Positions 25,438-33,559 of a DNA stretch of 64,000 bases are shown piece by piece. A program made the position numbers and the translations under genes. Source of the stretch: Rubrivivax sp. (GTDB lineage: Bacteria > Pseudomonadota > Gammaproteobacteria > Burkholderiales > Burkholderiaceae_C); assembly GCA_016707445.1 (NCBI GenBank), contig JADJHR010000006.1, forward strand, positions 1 to 64,000. Direction: 5' to 3'. The first letter of the stretch is position 1. Every line of letters starts with the position of its first letter. Below the pieces are notes generated by a model that did no database searches, was not told the origin of the DNA, and worked only from the letters and a program-made list of their open reading frames with translations.

Positions 25438-26406
25438 GTGCCCGAGCTGCTGACCGTCACCGACCTGCGGGTCACGCTGAACACCGCCCGCGGCCAGGCC
25501 GATGCGCTGCGCGGCGTGTCGTTCTCGATGGCGCGCGGCGACACGCTGGGCCTGATCGGTGAATCGGGCTGCGGCAAGTCGATCACCGCGCTGGCCCTGA
25601 TGGGCTTACTGCCCGAGGGCGCCAAGGTCTCGGGCTCGATCGTCTTCGACGGCCAGCCGATGACCACGTTGCCCGAGGCGCAGCTGTGCCGCCTGCGCGG
25701 CAACCGCATCGGCATGATCTTCCAGGAGCCGATGACGGCGCTGAACCCGCTGCACACGGTGGGCCGGCAGATCGGTGAATCGCTGCGCCTGCACAAGGGC
25801 CTGTCGGGCGCCGCTGCGCGTGCCGAGGCATTGCGTCTGCTCGAACGTGTGCGGCTGCCGCAGGCGGCGCAACGGCTGGACGCACACCCGCACCAGCTGT
25901 CGGGCGGCCAGCGCCAGCGCGTGGTGATCGCCATCGCGCTGGCCTGCGGGCCCGACCTGCTGGTGGCCGACGAGCCGACCACCGCACTCGACGTCACGAT
26001 CCAGCGCGAAGTGCTGGACCTGATTGCCGAGCTGGTGCGCGAAGACGGCATGGGCCTGCTGCTGATCAGCCACGACCTGGGCGTGATGGCCGACACCGTG
26101 CAGCGCATGCTGGTGATGTACGGCGGCACGGTGGTCGAGAGCGGCCCCACGGCCGCGATCTTTGCTCGCCTGGCGCACCCGTACTCGCGCGGCCTGTTCG
26201 CGGCCCGTCCGCGCCTGGGCCTGGCGCGAGGCACGCGGCTGGCGACCATCCCCGGGCGGGTGCCCGAGCTGATCGACCTGCCGCCCGGCTGCCCGTTTGC
26301 CGACCGCTGTCAGCTCGTGATCGACGAATGCCGCCGGGCGCCGCCCCCGCCGCAGATCGTGTCCGCAGGTCACGAGGTGCGCTGCATCCGCTGGGACCAG
26401 GCATGA
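25438..26406 (+). CDS. Peptide/nickel-type ABC transporter ATPase (DppD-like)
   Basis: 322-residue ATP-binding subunit: Walker A G-E-S-G-C-G-K-S, Q-loop, signature L-S-G-G-Q-R-Q-R, Walker B L-L-V-A-D-E-P-T-T-A-L-D, H-loop S-H-D. The C-terminal oligopeptide domain contains L-P-P-G-C-P-F-A-D-R-C, a Cys motif common in Opp/Dpp ATPases. The start is GTG at 25438, 3 bases after the previous stop. It pairs with the DppF-like subunit and presumably with the permeases at 20540-22332. Confidence 0.93.
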   Translation: MPELLTVTDLRVTLNTARGQADALRGVSFSMARGDTLGLIGESGCGKSITALALMGLLPEGAKVSGSIVFDGQPMTTLPEAQLCRLRGNRIGMIFQEPMTALNPLHTVGRQIGESLRLHKGLSGAAARAEALRLLERVRLPQAAQRLDAHPHQLSGGQRQRVVIAIALACGPDLLVADEPTTALDVTIQREVLDLIAELVREDGMGLLLISHDLGVMADTVQRMLVMYGGTVVESGPTAAIFARLAHPYSRGLFAARPRLGLARGTRLATIPGRVPELIDLPPGCPFADRCQLVIDECRRAPPPPQIVSAGHEVRCIRWDQA

Positions 26407-27212
26407 GCGACGCGCTGCTGCAGGCGGTCGACCTGCACAAGCACTACCGACTGCCGCGCGAACAGCTGCTGGCCGCGCGCCCACTGGTGCAGGCGTTGGC
26501 CGGCGTGAGCTTCACGCTGCGACGCGGCCGCAGCCTGGGCATCGTCGGCGAATCGGGCTCGGGCAAGAGCACGCTGGCGCGGCTGGTGATGGCGCTCGAA
26601 GCGCCGACCGCCGGGCAAGTGCTGTTCGACGGCCAGGACCTGAACCGCCTGGCGCCTGGCGCGCTGCGCCGTGCCCGTGCCGGCTTCCAGATGGTGTTCC
26701 AGGATCCCTACGGCAGCCTGGACCCGCGGCGCCGCGTGCTGCAGACGGTGGCCGAACCGCTGGCCGTGCTGCACGGGGCATCGCGCGCCGAACAGCGCGA
26801 ACGCGCCGCCGAGGCGCTGGACGCGGTGGGCCTGCGCAGCGCCGACCTCGACAAGTACCCGCATGAGTTCAGCGGCGGCCAGCGCCAGCGCATCGCCATC
26901 GCGCGCGCGCTGATCACGCGGCCCAAGCTGATCGTCGCCGACGAGCCGGTGAGCGCGCTCGACGTGTCGGTGCAGGCGCAGGTGCTGAACCTGATGCAGG
27001 ACCTGCAGGACCGCTTCGAGGTGACCTACCTGTTCATCAGCCACGACCTGGCGGTGGTCGACCTGGTGTGTGACGAGGTGATCGTGCTGCAGCAGGGCCG
27101 CATCGTCGAACAGGGCCACCCTGACCAGCTGTTCCACCAGCCCCAGCACCCGTACACGCAGCGCTTGCTGGCCGCCGTGCCCGGCAACGCAGGAAGGATC
27201 GCACCGACATGA
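26403..27212 (+). CDS. Peptide/nickel-type ABC transporter ATPase (DppF-like)
   Basis: 269-residue second ATPase: Walker A G-E-S-G-S-G-K-S, signature F-S-G-G-Q-R-Q-R, Walker B L-I-V-A-D-E-P-V-S-A-L-D, H-loop S-H-D. It has the P-Y-T-Q-R-L-L-A-A-V-P end typical of DppF. It overlaps the DppD-like gene by 4 bases and overlaps the amidase start by 4 bases, so the three are translationally linked. Confidence 0.93.
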   Translation: MSDALLQAVDLHKHYRLPREQLLAARPLVQALAGVSFTLRRGRSLGIVGESGSGKSTLARLVMALEAPTAGQVLFDGQDLNRLAPGALRRARAGFQMVFQDPYGSLDPRRRVLQTVAEPLAVLHGASRAEQRERAAEALDAVGLRSADLDKYPHEFSGGQRQRIAIARALITRPKLIVADEPVSALDVSVQAQVLNLMQDLQDRFEVTYLFISHDLAVVDLVCDEVIVLQQGRIVEQGHPDQLFHQPQHPYTQRLLAAVPGNAGRIAPT

Positions 27213-28440
27213 CCACGACATCGCTGCACGAACTGAGCGCTCATGAACTCTCGGCCCTGTACCGGCAGCGCAAGGTGTCGCCGTTGGAGGTAGCGCAAGC
27301 CGTGATCGCCCATGTCGAACGTTGGGAGCCCAGGCTCTGCGCACTGTGGCACTTCGAGCCCGAAACGGCGCTGGCCATGGCACGCGAGTCCGAGGCGCGC
27401 TGGCTGCGCGCCGCGCCGCAGTCGGCGCTCGACGGCGTGCCGGTGACGATCAAGGAGAACATCGCCAGCGCGGTGCGCCCGTGCCGCTGGGCAGCGCAGC
27501 GACCGAGCTGCCTCGCCGAGACGCACCGCCGGCCGCAAGGCTGCGCGAGGCCGGCTGTGTGTTCCTGGCAAGCACCACGATGCCGGACTACGGCATGTTG
27601 TCGTCGGGCCTGTCGAGCTTTCACAAGCTGGCGCGCAACCCCTGGGACCTGCGCAAGAACCCCGGTGGCAGCAGTGCCGGCGCCGGCGCGGCGGCCGCGG
27701 CCGGCTACGGGCCGCTGCACATCGGCACCGACATCGGCGGCTCGATCCGCTTGCCGGCCGGCTGGTGCGGCGTGTTCGGGCTCAAGCCCAGCAACGGCCG
27801 CGTGCCGATCAAGCCGCCCTACATCGGTCGTGTGGCCGGCCCGATGACCCGCACCGTGACCGACGCCGCGCTGATGATGCAGGTGCTGTCACACCCCGAC
27901 TGGCGCGACGCCACCAGTCTGCCGGCGCAAACCATCGACTGGCTGACGCTGGACATCGACCTCAAGGGCCTGAAGATCGGCCTGCAGCTCGACGCCGGCT
28001 GGGGCCTGCCGACCGACCCCGAGGTGCGCGCGCCGCCAGCGCGGCAGCCCGACGCTTCGAGCAGGCCGGCGCCATCGTCGAGCCGCTGCGGCCCTTCCTG
28101 ACGGCGGACATGGCCGAAGGCATTCGACCGCTTCTGGCGCATGCGCTCGTGGCTGGACATCTCGGCGCTGCCGCGAGCGCCAGGCCAAGGTGCTGCCCTT
28201 CATTCGCGAGTGGGTGACGCCCGGCGCGCAAACGGATGCGCCAACGCTGTTCCGCGGCTTCTCGCGCATCGCCGAGTTGCGCGACGCCGCGGTGGCGGCC
28301 TGCCAGCCCTTCGACTTCGTGCTCAGCCCGGTATCGCCAGTGCCCAGCTTTGCCGCCGACTGGGCGATGCCGGCCAACGACCCGGCACGCGCCATGCACC
28401 ACATCGGCTTCACGCTGCCCTTCAACATGAGCGAACAACC
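27209..28440 (+). pseudogene. Amidase-signature protein, four frameshifts and truncated
   Basis: Amidase-signature family hydrolase (Ser-cisSer-Lys). Seen: V-T-I-K-E-N with the catalytic Lys, N-P-G-G-S-S-A-G, and G-T-D-I-G-G-S-I-R-L-P-A. The frame changes near 27470, 28027, 28123 and 28172; each piece matches the next part of one amidase. Coding runs into a poly-G tract at 28441, so the last 60-80 residues are missing. Four indels in about 700 bases beside poly-G point to poor sequence rather than decay. It overlaps the DppF-like gene (ATGA), suggesting that the importer supplies its amide substrate. Confidence 0.85.
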
Positions 28441-28448
28441 CTCGGCCA

Positions 28449-28560
<112 letters not shown>

Positions 28561-28640
28561 CGTGCGGGCCCGCGCAGCCTGGGCCTGCCGGGGCCGCGGG
28601 GCGGGCGAAAGCGGTAGATTCAGCATCTGCAGGAGGTGGC

Positions 28641-29606
28641 ATGCGAGTCCTGATCCTGGGCAGTGGCGGTGTCGGCGGCTACTTTGGCGCGCAGTTGGCG
28701 AAGGCCGGGCACGAAGTCTTCTTTGTGGCTCGAGGTGCGCACCTGCAGGCCCTGCAGACGCGGGGCCTGCGCGTCGACAGCCCGCTGTCGCCCGTGCAGC
28801 TGCAGCCGGTGCACGCGGGCAGCGACCCGGCCTCGATGGATCAACCCGACATCGTGCTGTTCTGCCCCAAGCTGTGGGACGTCAAGTCCGCGGCCGCGCA
28901 GCTGGCACCTGCGCTCGGCCCGCACAGCCTGGTGATCCCGCTGCAGAACGGCGTCGAGAGCCATGTCTGGCTGGCCGAGATCATCAGCGCCGTGCGCTTG
29001 GGCCGGGCCGATGGCCGGGCCCAGGTGGGCATCGGCGTGGCGCAGATCTCGTCGACCATCGGCGAGCCCGGCGTGATCCACCACAGCGGCAGCTTTGCGC
29101 GGCTGCGCGTGGGGCTGCCACCAAGGCTGGCGGCCGATGCCATGCTGTCAGCGCGGCTGGACGCCTTCGTCACGGCAGCCGCGGCGGCCGGCATCGATAT
29201 CCAGCGTGTTCCCGATGCGCTGCACGCGCTGTGGGAGAAATACGTCTTTCTGGTCGCCATGTCGGGGTTGACCAGCCTGGTGCGGCTGCCGATCGGGCCG
29301 ATCCGAAGCGACCCCGACCTGCGCGCCACGCTCGAGGCGTCGATGCACGAGACGGCGGCGTTGGCGGCCACGCAGGGCGTGCACTTCGAAAGCGATTTCA
29401 TCGAACGTCAGATGGCCTTCGTCGACGGCTTGCATGCCGACATGCGCAGCTCGATGCTGCGCGACCTGCTGGCCGGGCGCCGGCTGGAGGCGCCCTGGCT
29501 GTGCGGCGGTGTGGCACGCATGGCCGGTGAACTGGGCCTGCCCTGCCCGGTCAACCGCACGCTCTACGCTGCGCTGAAACCCTGGATCGACGGAGCGCCG
29601 GCTTGA
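28641..29606 (+). CDS. 2-dehydropantoate 2-reductase family (PanE/ApbA-like)
   Basis: 321-residue NADP-dependent oxidoreductase: Rossmann motif G-S-G-G-V-G-G-Y-F-G at the N-terminus, P-L-Q-N-G-V for the dinucleotide loop, and a C-terminal helical domain starting near A-L-W-E-K-Y-V, where the Lys is the usual catalytic base. It reduces ketopantoate for pantothenate synthesis, or a related 2-oxoacid in paralogues. A very strong AGGAGG site precedes the start. Confidence 0.92.
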   Translation: MRVLILGSGGVGGYFGAQLAKAGHEVFFVARGAHLQALQTRGLRVDSPLSPVQLQPVHAGSDPASMDQPDIVLFCPKLWDVKSAAAQLAPALGPHSLVIPLQNGVESHVWLAEIISAVRLGRADGRAQVGIGVAQISSTIGEPGVIHHSGSFARLRVGLPPRLAADAMLSARLDAFVTAAAAAGIDIQRVPDALHALWEKYVFLVAMSGLTSLVRLPIGPIRSDPDLRATLEASMHETAALAATQGVHFESDFIERQMAFVDGLHADMRSSMLRDLLAGRRLEAPWLCGGVARMAGELGLPCPVNRTLYAALKPWIDGAPA

Positions 29607-30934
29607 ACGACGTGCGCGGCAACGCCCTGGGCACCGCGTCGGCCAGCGCGCGCGACGCGGTGGAAAAGGCACTGTGGCGAATGATGTCGTTCTACGACGT
29701 GCCAATGGCCGACCTCGATCTGGCCATCGCCGCCGATCCTGCCTGGCCGCTGCCGCACGTGATGAAGGCCGGCTTTCTGCTGAGCCTGACCGAACCCGCC
29801 CTGGTGCCCGAGGCACAGACCCATCTTGAACGTGCGCGGCCGCTGATGGCACGGGGCACGCCGCGCGAGCAGGCGCACTTTGCCGCCGTCGAACAGGTGG
29901 CCGACGGTCGCTGGCACGGCGCCTGTCGCATCTGGGACGAACTGCTGATCGACCATCCGCGCGACGCGCTGGCGCTGCAATGGGGCCAGCTGTGGGACTT
30001 CTACCGCGGTGACGCCGCCGGCCTGCGCCTGCGACCGGCGCGCGCACTGCCGGCCTGGGACGAAGCCGATCCCTTGTTCCCCTGCGTGCTGGCGCTGTAC
30101 GCCTTCGGCCTGGAGGAGAACAATCTCTACGCCCAGGCCGAGGAAGCCGGTCGGCATGCGCTGGACATCGACGCGCGGGTGCCCTGGGCGGTGCATGCGG
30201 TGGCGCATGTGATGGAGATGCAGGGCCGCTTCGAGGAAGGCAACACCTGGCTGCGCCAGCACCAGCCCGTGTGGGCGGAAGGCAACGGCTTTGCCGGTCA
30301 CCTCTGGTGGCACAAGGCCTTGTTCCGGCTCGAGGCGCTGGACGTGGCCGGTGCACTGCGCATCGTCGACAAGCAGCTCAGTGGCGACGCGCTGCAGATC
30401 ACGCTGCAGCGGCTGGACGCAGCGGCCATGTTGTGGCGGCTGCACCTGCTCGGCCACGACATGTCGGCTGCCTGCGCCACGTTGCTGGCCGGCTGGGACA
30501 CCAGTGAGGGCAGCGCGGGCTACTACGCCTTCAACGACGTGCACCTGGTGGTCACGATGCTGGCCGCCGGTGAAGTTTCCCGCGCCGAGGCCTGGGTGGC
30601 GCGCTGCGCCGAGCGCGCGCTGGACGGCGCGGATGCGCGCCGCGCCAACCATGTGCTGGCACGCGAGGTCGGCCTGCCGCTGCTGCGCGGCTTGCTGGCC
30701 TTCGGCCGCGGCGAGCACGACAGCGCCGCCGATGCGCTGTACGCGGTACGCGGCCAATTGCAGCGCCTGGGTGGCAGCCACGCCCAGCGTGACCTGGTCG
30801 ACCTCACCCTGCTGTCCGCCGCTGCCCGCGGCATGCGCCGCGCCCTGGGCCAGGCCCTGGTTCGTGAACGCCTGATGGCCAAGCCGGCCACGCCCATGAC
30901 ACGACACTGGATGGACGCCCTGGAGATGCTGTGA
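29603..30934 (+). CDS. TTC38-like tetratricopeptide repeat protein
   Basis: 443-residue all-helical protein with the TTC38 pattern: F-L-L-S-L repeats, R-E-Q-A-H, W-D-E-L-L-I-D-H-P-R-D-A-L-A, H-A-V-A-H-V-M-E-M-Q-G-R-F-E-E-G near the middle, and F-N-D-V-H. The family is conserved but uncharacterised. It starts at TTG 29603, overlapping the upstream stop by 4 bases; GTG 29612 is an alternative. It is co-transcribed with the reductase and the DUF1992 gene. Confidence 0.85.
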   Translation: MNDVRGNALGTASASARDAVEKALWRMMSFYDVPMADLDLAIAADPAWPLPHVMKAGFLLSLTEPALVPEAQTHLERARPLMARGTPREQAHFAAVEQVADGRWHGACRIWDELLIDHPRDALALQWGQLWDFYRGDAAGLRLRPARALPAWDEADPLFPCVLALYAFGLEENNLYAQAEEAGRHALDIDARVPWAVHAVAHVMEMQGRFEEGNTWLRQHQPVWAEGNGFAGHLWWHKALFRLEALDVAGALRIVDKQLSGDALQITLQRLDAAAMLWRLHLLGHDMSAACATLLAGWDTSEGSAGYYAFNDVHLVVTMLAAGEVSRAEAWVARCAERALDGADARRANHVLAREVGLPLLRGLLAFGRGEHDSAADALYAVRGQLQRLGGSHAQRDLVDLTLLSAAARGMRRALGQALVRERLMAKPATPMTRHWMDALEML

Positions 30935-31296
30935 TGGACGCCGAAGACAAGCGGGCCCAGCGCCTGCAGCTGCTCGAAGACCACATCGGCCAGGCCCTGC
31001 GCGACAGCGAGGCCAGCGGTGAACTGCGCGCTGCGCCCAGCTTCGGCAAGCCGCTGAACTTCGGCGACGGCTACGACGAAACGCCGGCTGAGCTGCGCAT
31101 GGGCATGAAGCTGCTGAAGGACGCCGGCGTGCTGCCGCCCGAGGTAGAGATGATGCAGCGCATCGCCGTTGTGCAACAGCAGGCCGACGCCGCGCCCGAC
31201 GAATCCGAAGCCCGTGCGCTGCGCCAGCGCCTGGCCGAGATGCGCCAGCACCTGGCGCTGCGGCTCGAGCAGCTGCGCGTCAACCGCAGCCTTTGA
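30934..31296 (+). CDS. DUF1992 protein (DnaJC28-like)
   Basis: 120-residue protein with the DUF1992 core, I-G-Q-A-L-R-D-S-E-A-S-G-E-L and G-K-P-L-N-F-G-D-G-Y, then an L-K-D-A-G-V-L-P-P-E-V segment and a coiled-coil-like C-terminus. The domain resembles part of human DNAJC28; function unknown. The start overlaps the previous stop (TGATG). Confidence 0.9.
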   Translation: MDAEDKRAQRLQLLEDHIGQALRDSEASGELRAAPSFGKPLNFGDGYDETPAELRMGMKLLKDAGVLPPEVEMMQRIAVVQQQADAAPDESEARALRQRLAEMRQHLALRLEQLRVNRSL

Positions 31297-31308
31297 CGCA
31301 CACAGACC

Positions 31309-31959
31309 CTAGACCAGCGGCTCGGGCAGCTTCTCGGTCGCGATCGCGCGCTGCACCGCGGGCCGCGCCAACACGCGCTGCAGCCAGGGGCCGATGTTCG
31401 GGTAGGCACGCGCTGGCTGGCTGGCGAAGCCGCGTGTCCAGCGGCACAGCATGAAGGCGTAGGGGTCGACCGCGCTGTAGTCGGCGCCCAGCAGCCAGGG
31501 CCCGCCATGGCTGGCCAGCTGGCTGTCGATCTGCTGCAGCAGCTGCCCCACCTGGGCTTCGGCATGGCGGCGTACCTGGGTGGCGGCGTCGGCATTGCCC
31601 TCGTCGACCAGGCGCTCGGGATAGAAATAGTGGATCAACGTGGCCTGCAGCGAGTTCGTCAGCCACACCAGCCATTTGTAGAAGTGCGCGCGGGCGTCGC
31701 TGCCGACGGCGGGTGCCAGCTGCGCCCGCGGGAAGCGGTCGACCAGGTGCAGGCAGATGGCGGCCGTTTCGTACAGCACCAGATCGTCGTGTTCCAGCAC
31801 CGGGATCAGGCCATTCGGATTCAGCCGCAAGTAGGCAGGGGCCTTGTGCGCGCCCTGCTCGCGGTCGACCAGTACCAGCTCGAACGGCGTGCCCAGCTCC
31901 TGCAACAGCACATGCGGTGTGAAGCTGGCATTGCCGGGGTAGTAATGCAGGCGGATCAT
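31309..31959 (-). CDS. Glutathione S-transferase
   Basis: 216-residue cytosolic GST. The N-terminal thioredoxin-like half has the N-P-N-G-L-I-P-V-L and E-T-A-A-I glutathione-site motifs; the C-terminal half is all-helical with Y-S-A-V-D-P-Y. It resembles beta-class enzymes, but no clear Cys sits at the beta-class position (S-F-T-P near residue 13 may provide the Ser). The TTG at 31965 is an alternative start. It converges on DUF1992. Confidence 0.9.
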   Translation of the reverse strand: MIRLHYYPGNASFTPHVLLQELGTPFELVLVDREQGAHKAPAYLRLNPNGLIPVLEHDDLVLYETAAICLHLVDRFPRAQLAPAVGSDARAHFYKWLVWLTNSLQATLIHYFYPERLVDEGNADAATQVRRHAEAQVGQLLQQIDSQLASHGGPWLLGADYSAVDPYAFMLCRWTRGFASQPARAYPNIGPWLQRVLARPAVQRAIATEKLPEPLV

Positions 31960-32047
31960 CTGCAACTCGGGGCTGGGTGTGCAGGCAAACGGTCGGCGAC
32001 GATAGCCGATACTGCACGTTCAGCCCGCCGTCATCTGGAGCGTTGCC

Positions 32048-33538
32048 ATGGCCCCCGCCCGCCTGCAGTTCGACCTGTCCTTCGCCTCCGCGGGCAGTGC
32101 GGCCCGGCCGCGTGACGACGCCGCGCCGCTGCGCATGCTGCTGCTGGCCGATCTGGGCGGCCGGCGCGACACGCCGCTGGCCGCGCGTCAGCCCATGCGG
32201 CTGGACATCGACCGCTTCGATGCCGTGCTGGCCCGCATGGCGCCGCAGCTGACGCTGGAGCTCGACGGCCAGCCACTGCCGCTGGCGTTCACGACGCTGG
32301 ACGACTTTCACCCCGACGCGCTGTTCGACCGCGTGCCGGCTTTCGCGGCCTTGCGCCGCCTGCGCAGCGAGGCGGGCGACAGCCGGCAGATCGGTCGCGT
32401 GGCCGCCGCGCTGGGTCTGAAACCCATTGGGGCGGTAACGCCTGCGGCAGCCGCGCCAGCGGCCAGCGATGCCACCGCCGACATCGAACGCCTGCTCGGC
32501 AAGGCACCGTCGGCCTTGCCGTCGGCGCCGCCCGCCGCCGCAGCGGCTGCGCTGGACGGCTGGCTGCGCGACCTGGTGGCACCCCATGTGCAGGTCGATC
32601 GGGCTGACGAGCAGCAGGCCGTGCAGGCGGCGATCGACAGCACCTTGAGCAGCTTGATGCGGCGCGTGCTGCACGCCCCGGCATTCCAGGCGCTGGAGGC
32701 CGCCTGGCGCGGCGCCGACCGCCTGGTGCGCGGGCTCGATCTGGGACCTGAGATCGAACTGCACCTGCTCGACCTGTCGCCGGCCGAGCTGCAACAGGAC
32801 CTGGCCGAACACGCCGCCAACCTGGGCGCGAGCGCGTTGCACCGGGTGTTCAGCCCGGGTGCGGGCGCCGATGCGCAGCGCTGGGGGCTGTTGCTGCTCG
32901 ACCAGAACTTCGGCCCGGGCGGCGACAGCCTGCACCGGCTGGCGGCGCTGGGCGCGCTGGCCGGGCGCGCGGGCGCACCGCTGATCGCAGGCGCTGCACC
33001 CGAACTGGCGGGTGCCGCCGGCCTGGCCGCCCTGGCCGAGCCGCGGCGTTGGCAGGCTGCCGACGGTGAAGCATTGCTCACCTGGCAGGCCCTGCGCGCG
33101 TCACCGATGGCCGCCTGGCTGGGCCTGGCCCTGCCGCGGGTGCTGTTGCGCCAGCCCTACGGTCCGGGCAGCGACCCGATCAGCCGCTTCGACTTCGACG
33201 AGATGGGTGGCGAACACCGGCACGCGTGCTATCTGTGGGGTGGCAGCGCAGCGGCACTCGCGCTGCTGGCCGGGCTGGCCTTTCAGCAGGACGGCTGGAA
33301 CCTCGATCTCGGCAGCGCGCTCGAGCTCGACGACCTGCCCAGCCACGTCTACAGCGTCGACGGTGACCGCCACCAGCAGCCGGTGGCCGAACTGCTGCTC
33401 AGCGAAGAAGCCGGCCAGGCCCTGCTCGAACGTGGCCTGATGCCGCTGCTGAGCTACCGCAACCGACCGGCCGCACGGCTGCTGCGTTGGCAATCGGTGG
33501 CCAGCCCGCCGCAGCCACTGCGCGGCCTGGGCCGCTGA
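32048..33538 (+). CDS. Orphan TssB-TssC fusion (type VI secretion sheath-like)
   Basis: 496-residue protein that joins both halves of a contractile-sheath protomer. Residues about 25-110 resemble TssB/VipA (D-I-D-R-F-D-A-V-L, L-D-D-F-H-P-D-A-L). Residues about 120-175 are an Ala/Pro-rich linker. Residues about 175-490 resemble TssC/VipB (H-A-P-A-F-Q-A-L-E-A-A-W-R-G, then L-L-D-L-S-P-A-E-L). No tube, baseplate, ClpV, VgrG or effector gene is nearby. The call rests on motifs seen by eye. It may form a sheath-like polymer, or be a relic. It is divergent from GST and converges on the kinase. Confidence 0.75.
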   Translation: MAPARLQFDLSFASAGSAARPRDDAAPLRMLLLADLGGRRDTPLAARQPMRLDIDRFDAVLARMAPQLTLELDGQPLPLAFTTLDDFHPDALFDRVPAFAALRRLRSEAGDSRQIGRVAAALGLKPIGAVTPAAAAPAASDATADIERLLGKAPSALPSAPPAAAAAALDGWLRDLVAPHVQVDRADEQQAVQAAIDSTLSSLMRRVLHAPAFQALEAAWRGADRLVRGLDLGPEIELHLLDLSPAELQQDLAEHAANLGASALHRVFSPGAGADAQRWGLLLLDQNFGPGGDSLHRLAALGALAGRAGAPLIAGAAPELAGAAGLAALAEPRRWQAADGEALLTWQALRASPMAAWLGLALPRVLLRQPYGPGSDPISRFDFDEMGGEHRHACYLWGGSAAALALLAGLAFQQDGWNLDLGSALELDDLPSHVYSVDGDRHQQPVAELLLSEEAGQALLERGLMPLLSYRNRPAARLLRWQSVASPPQPLRGLGR

Positions 33539-33559
33539 GCGAGCGCAAACTTACACCTG

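Noticed and set aside
31280..32935. 551-codon minus-strand ORF covering GST and part of the sheath-like gene
   Set aside because: GST is real in a different frame; the rest is low-complexity shadow.
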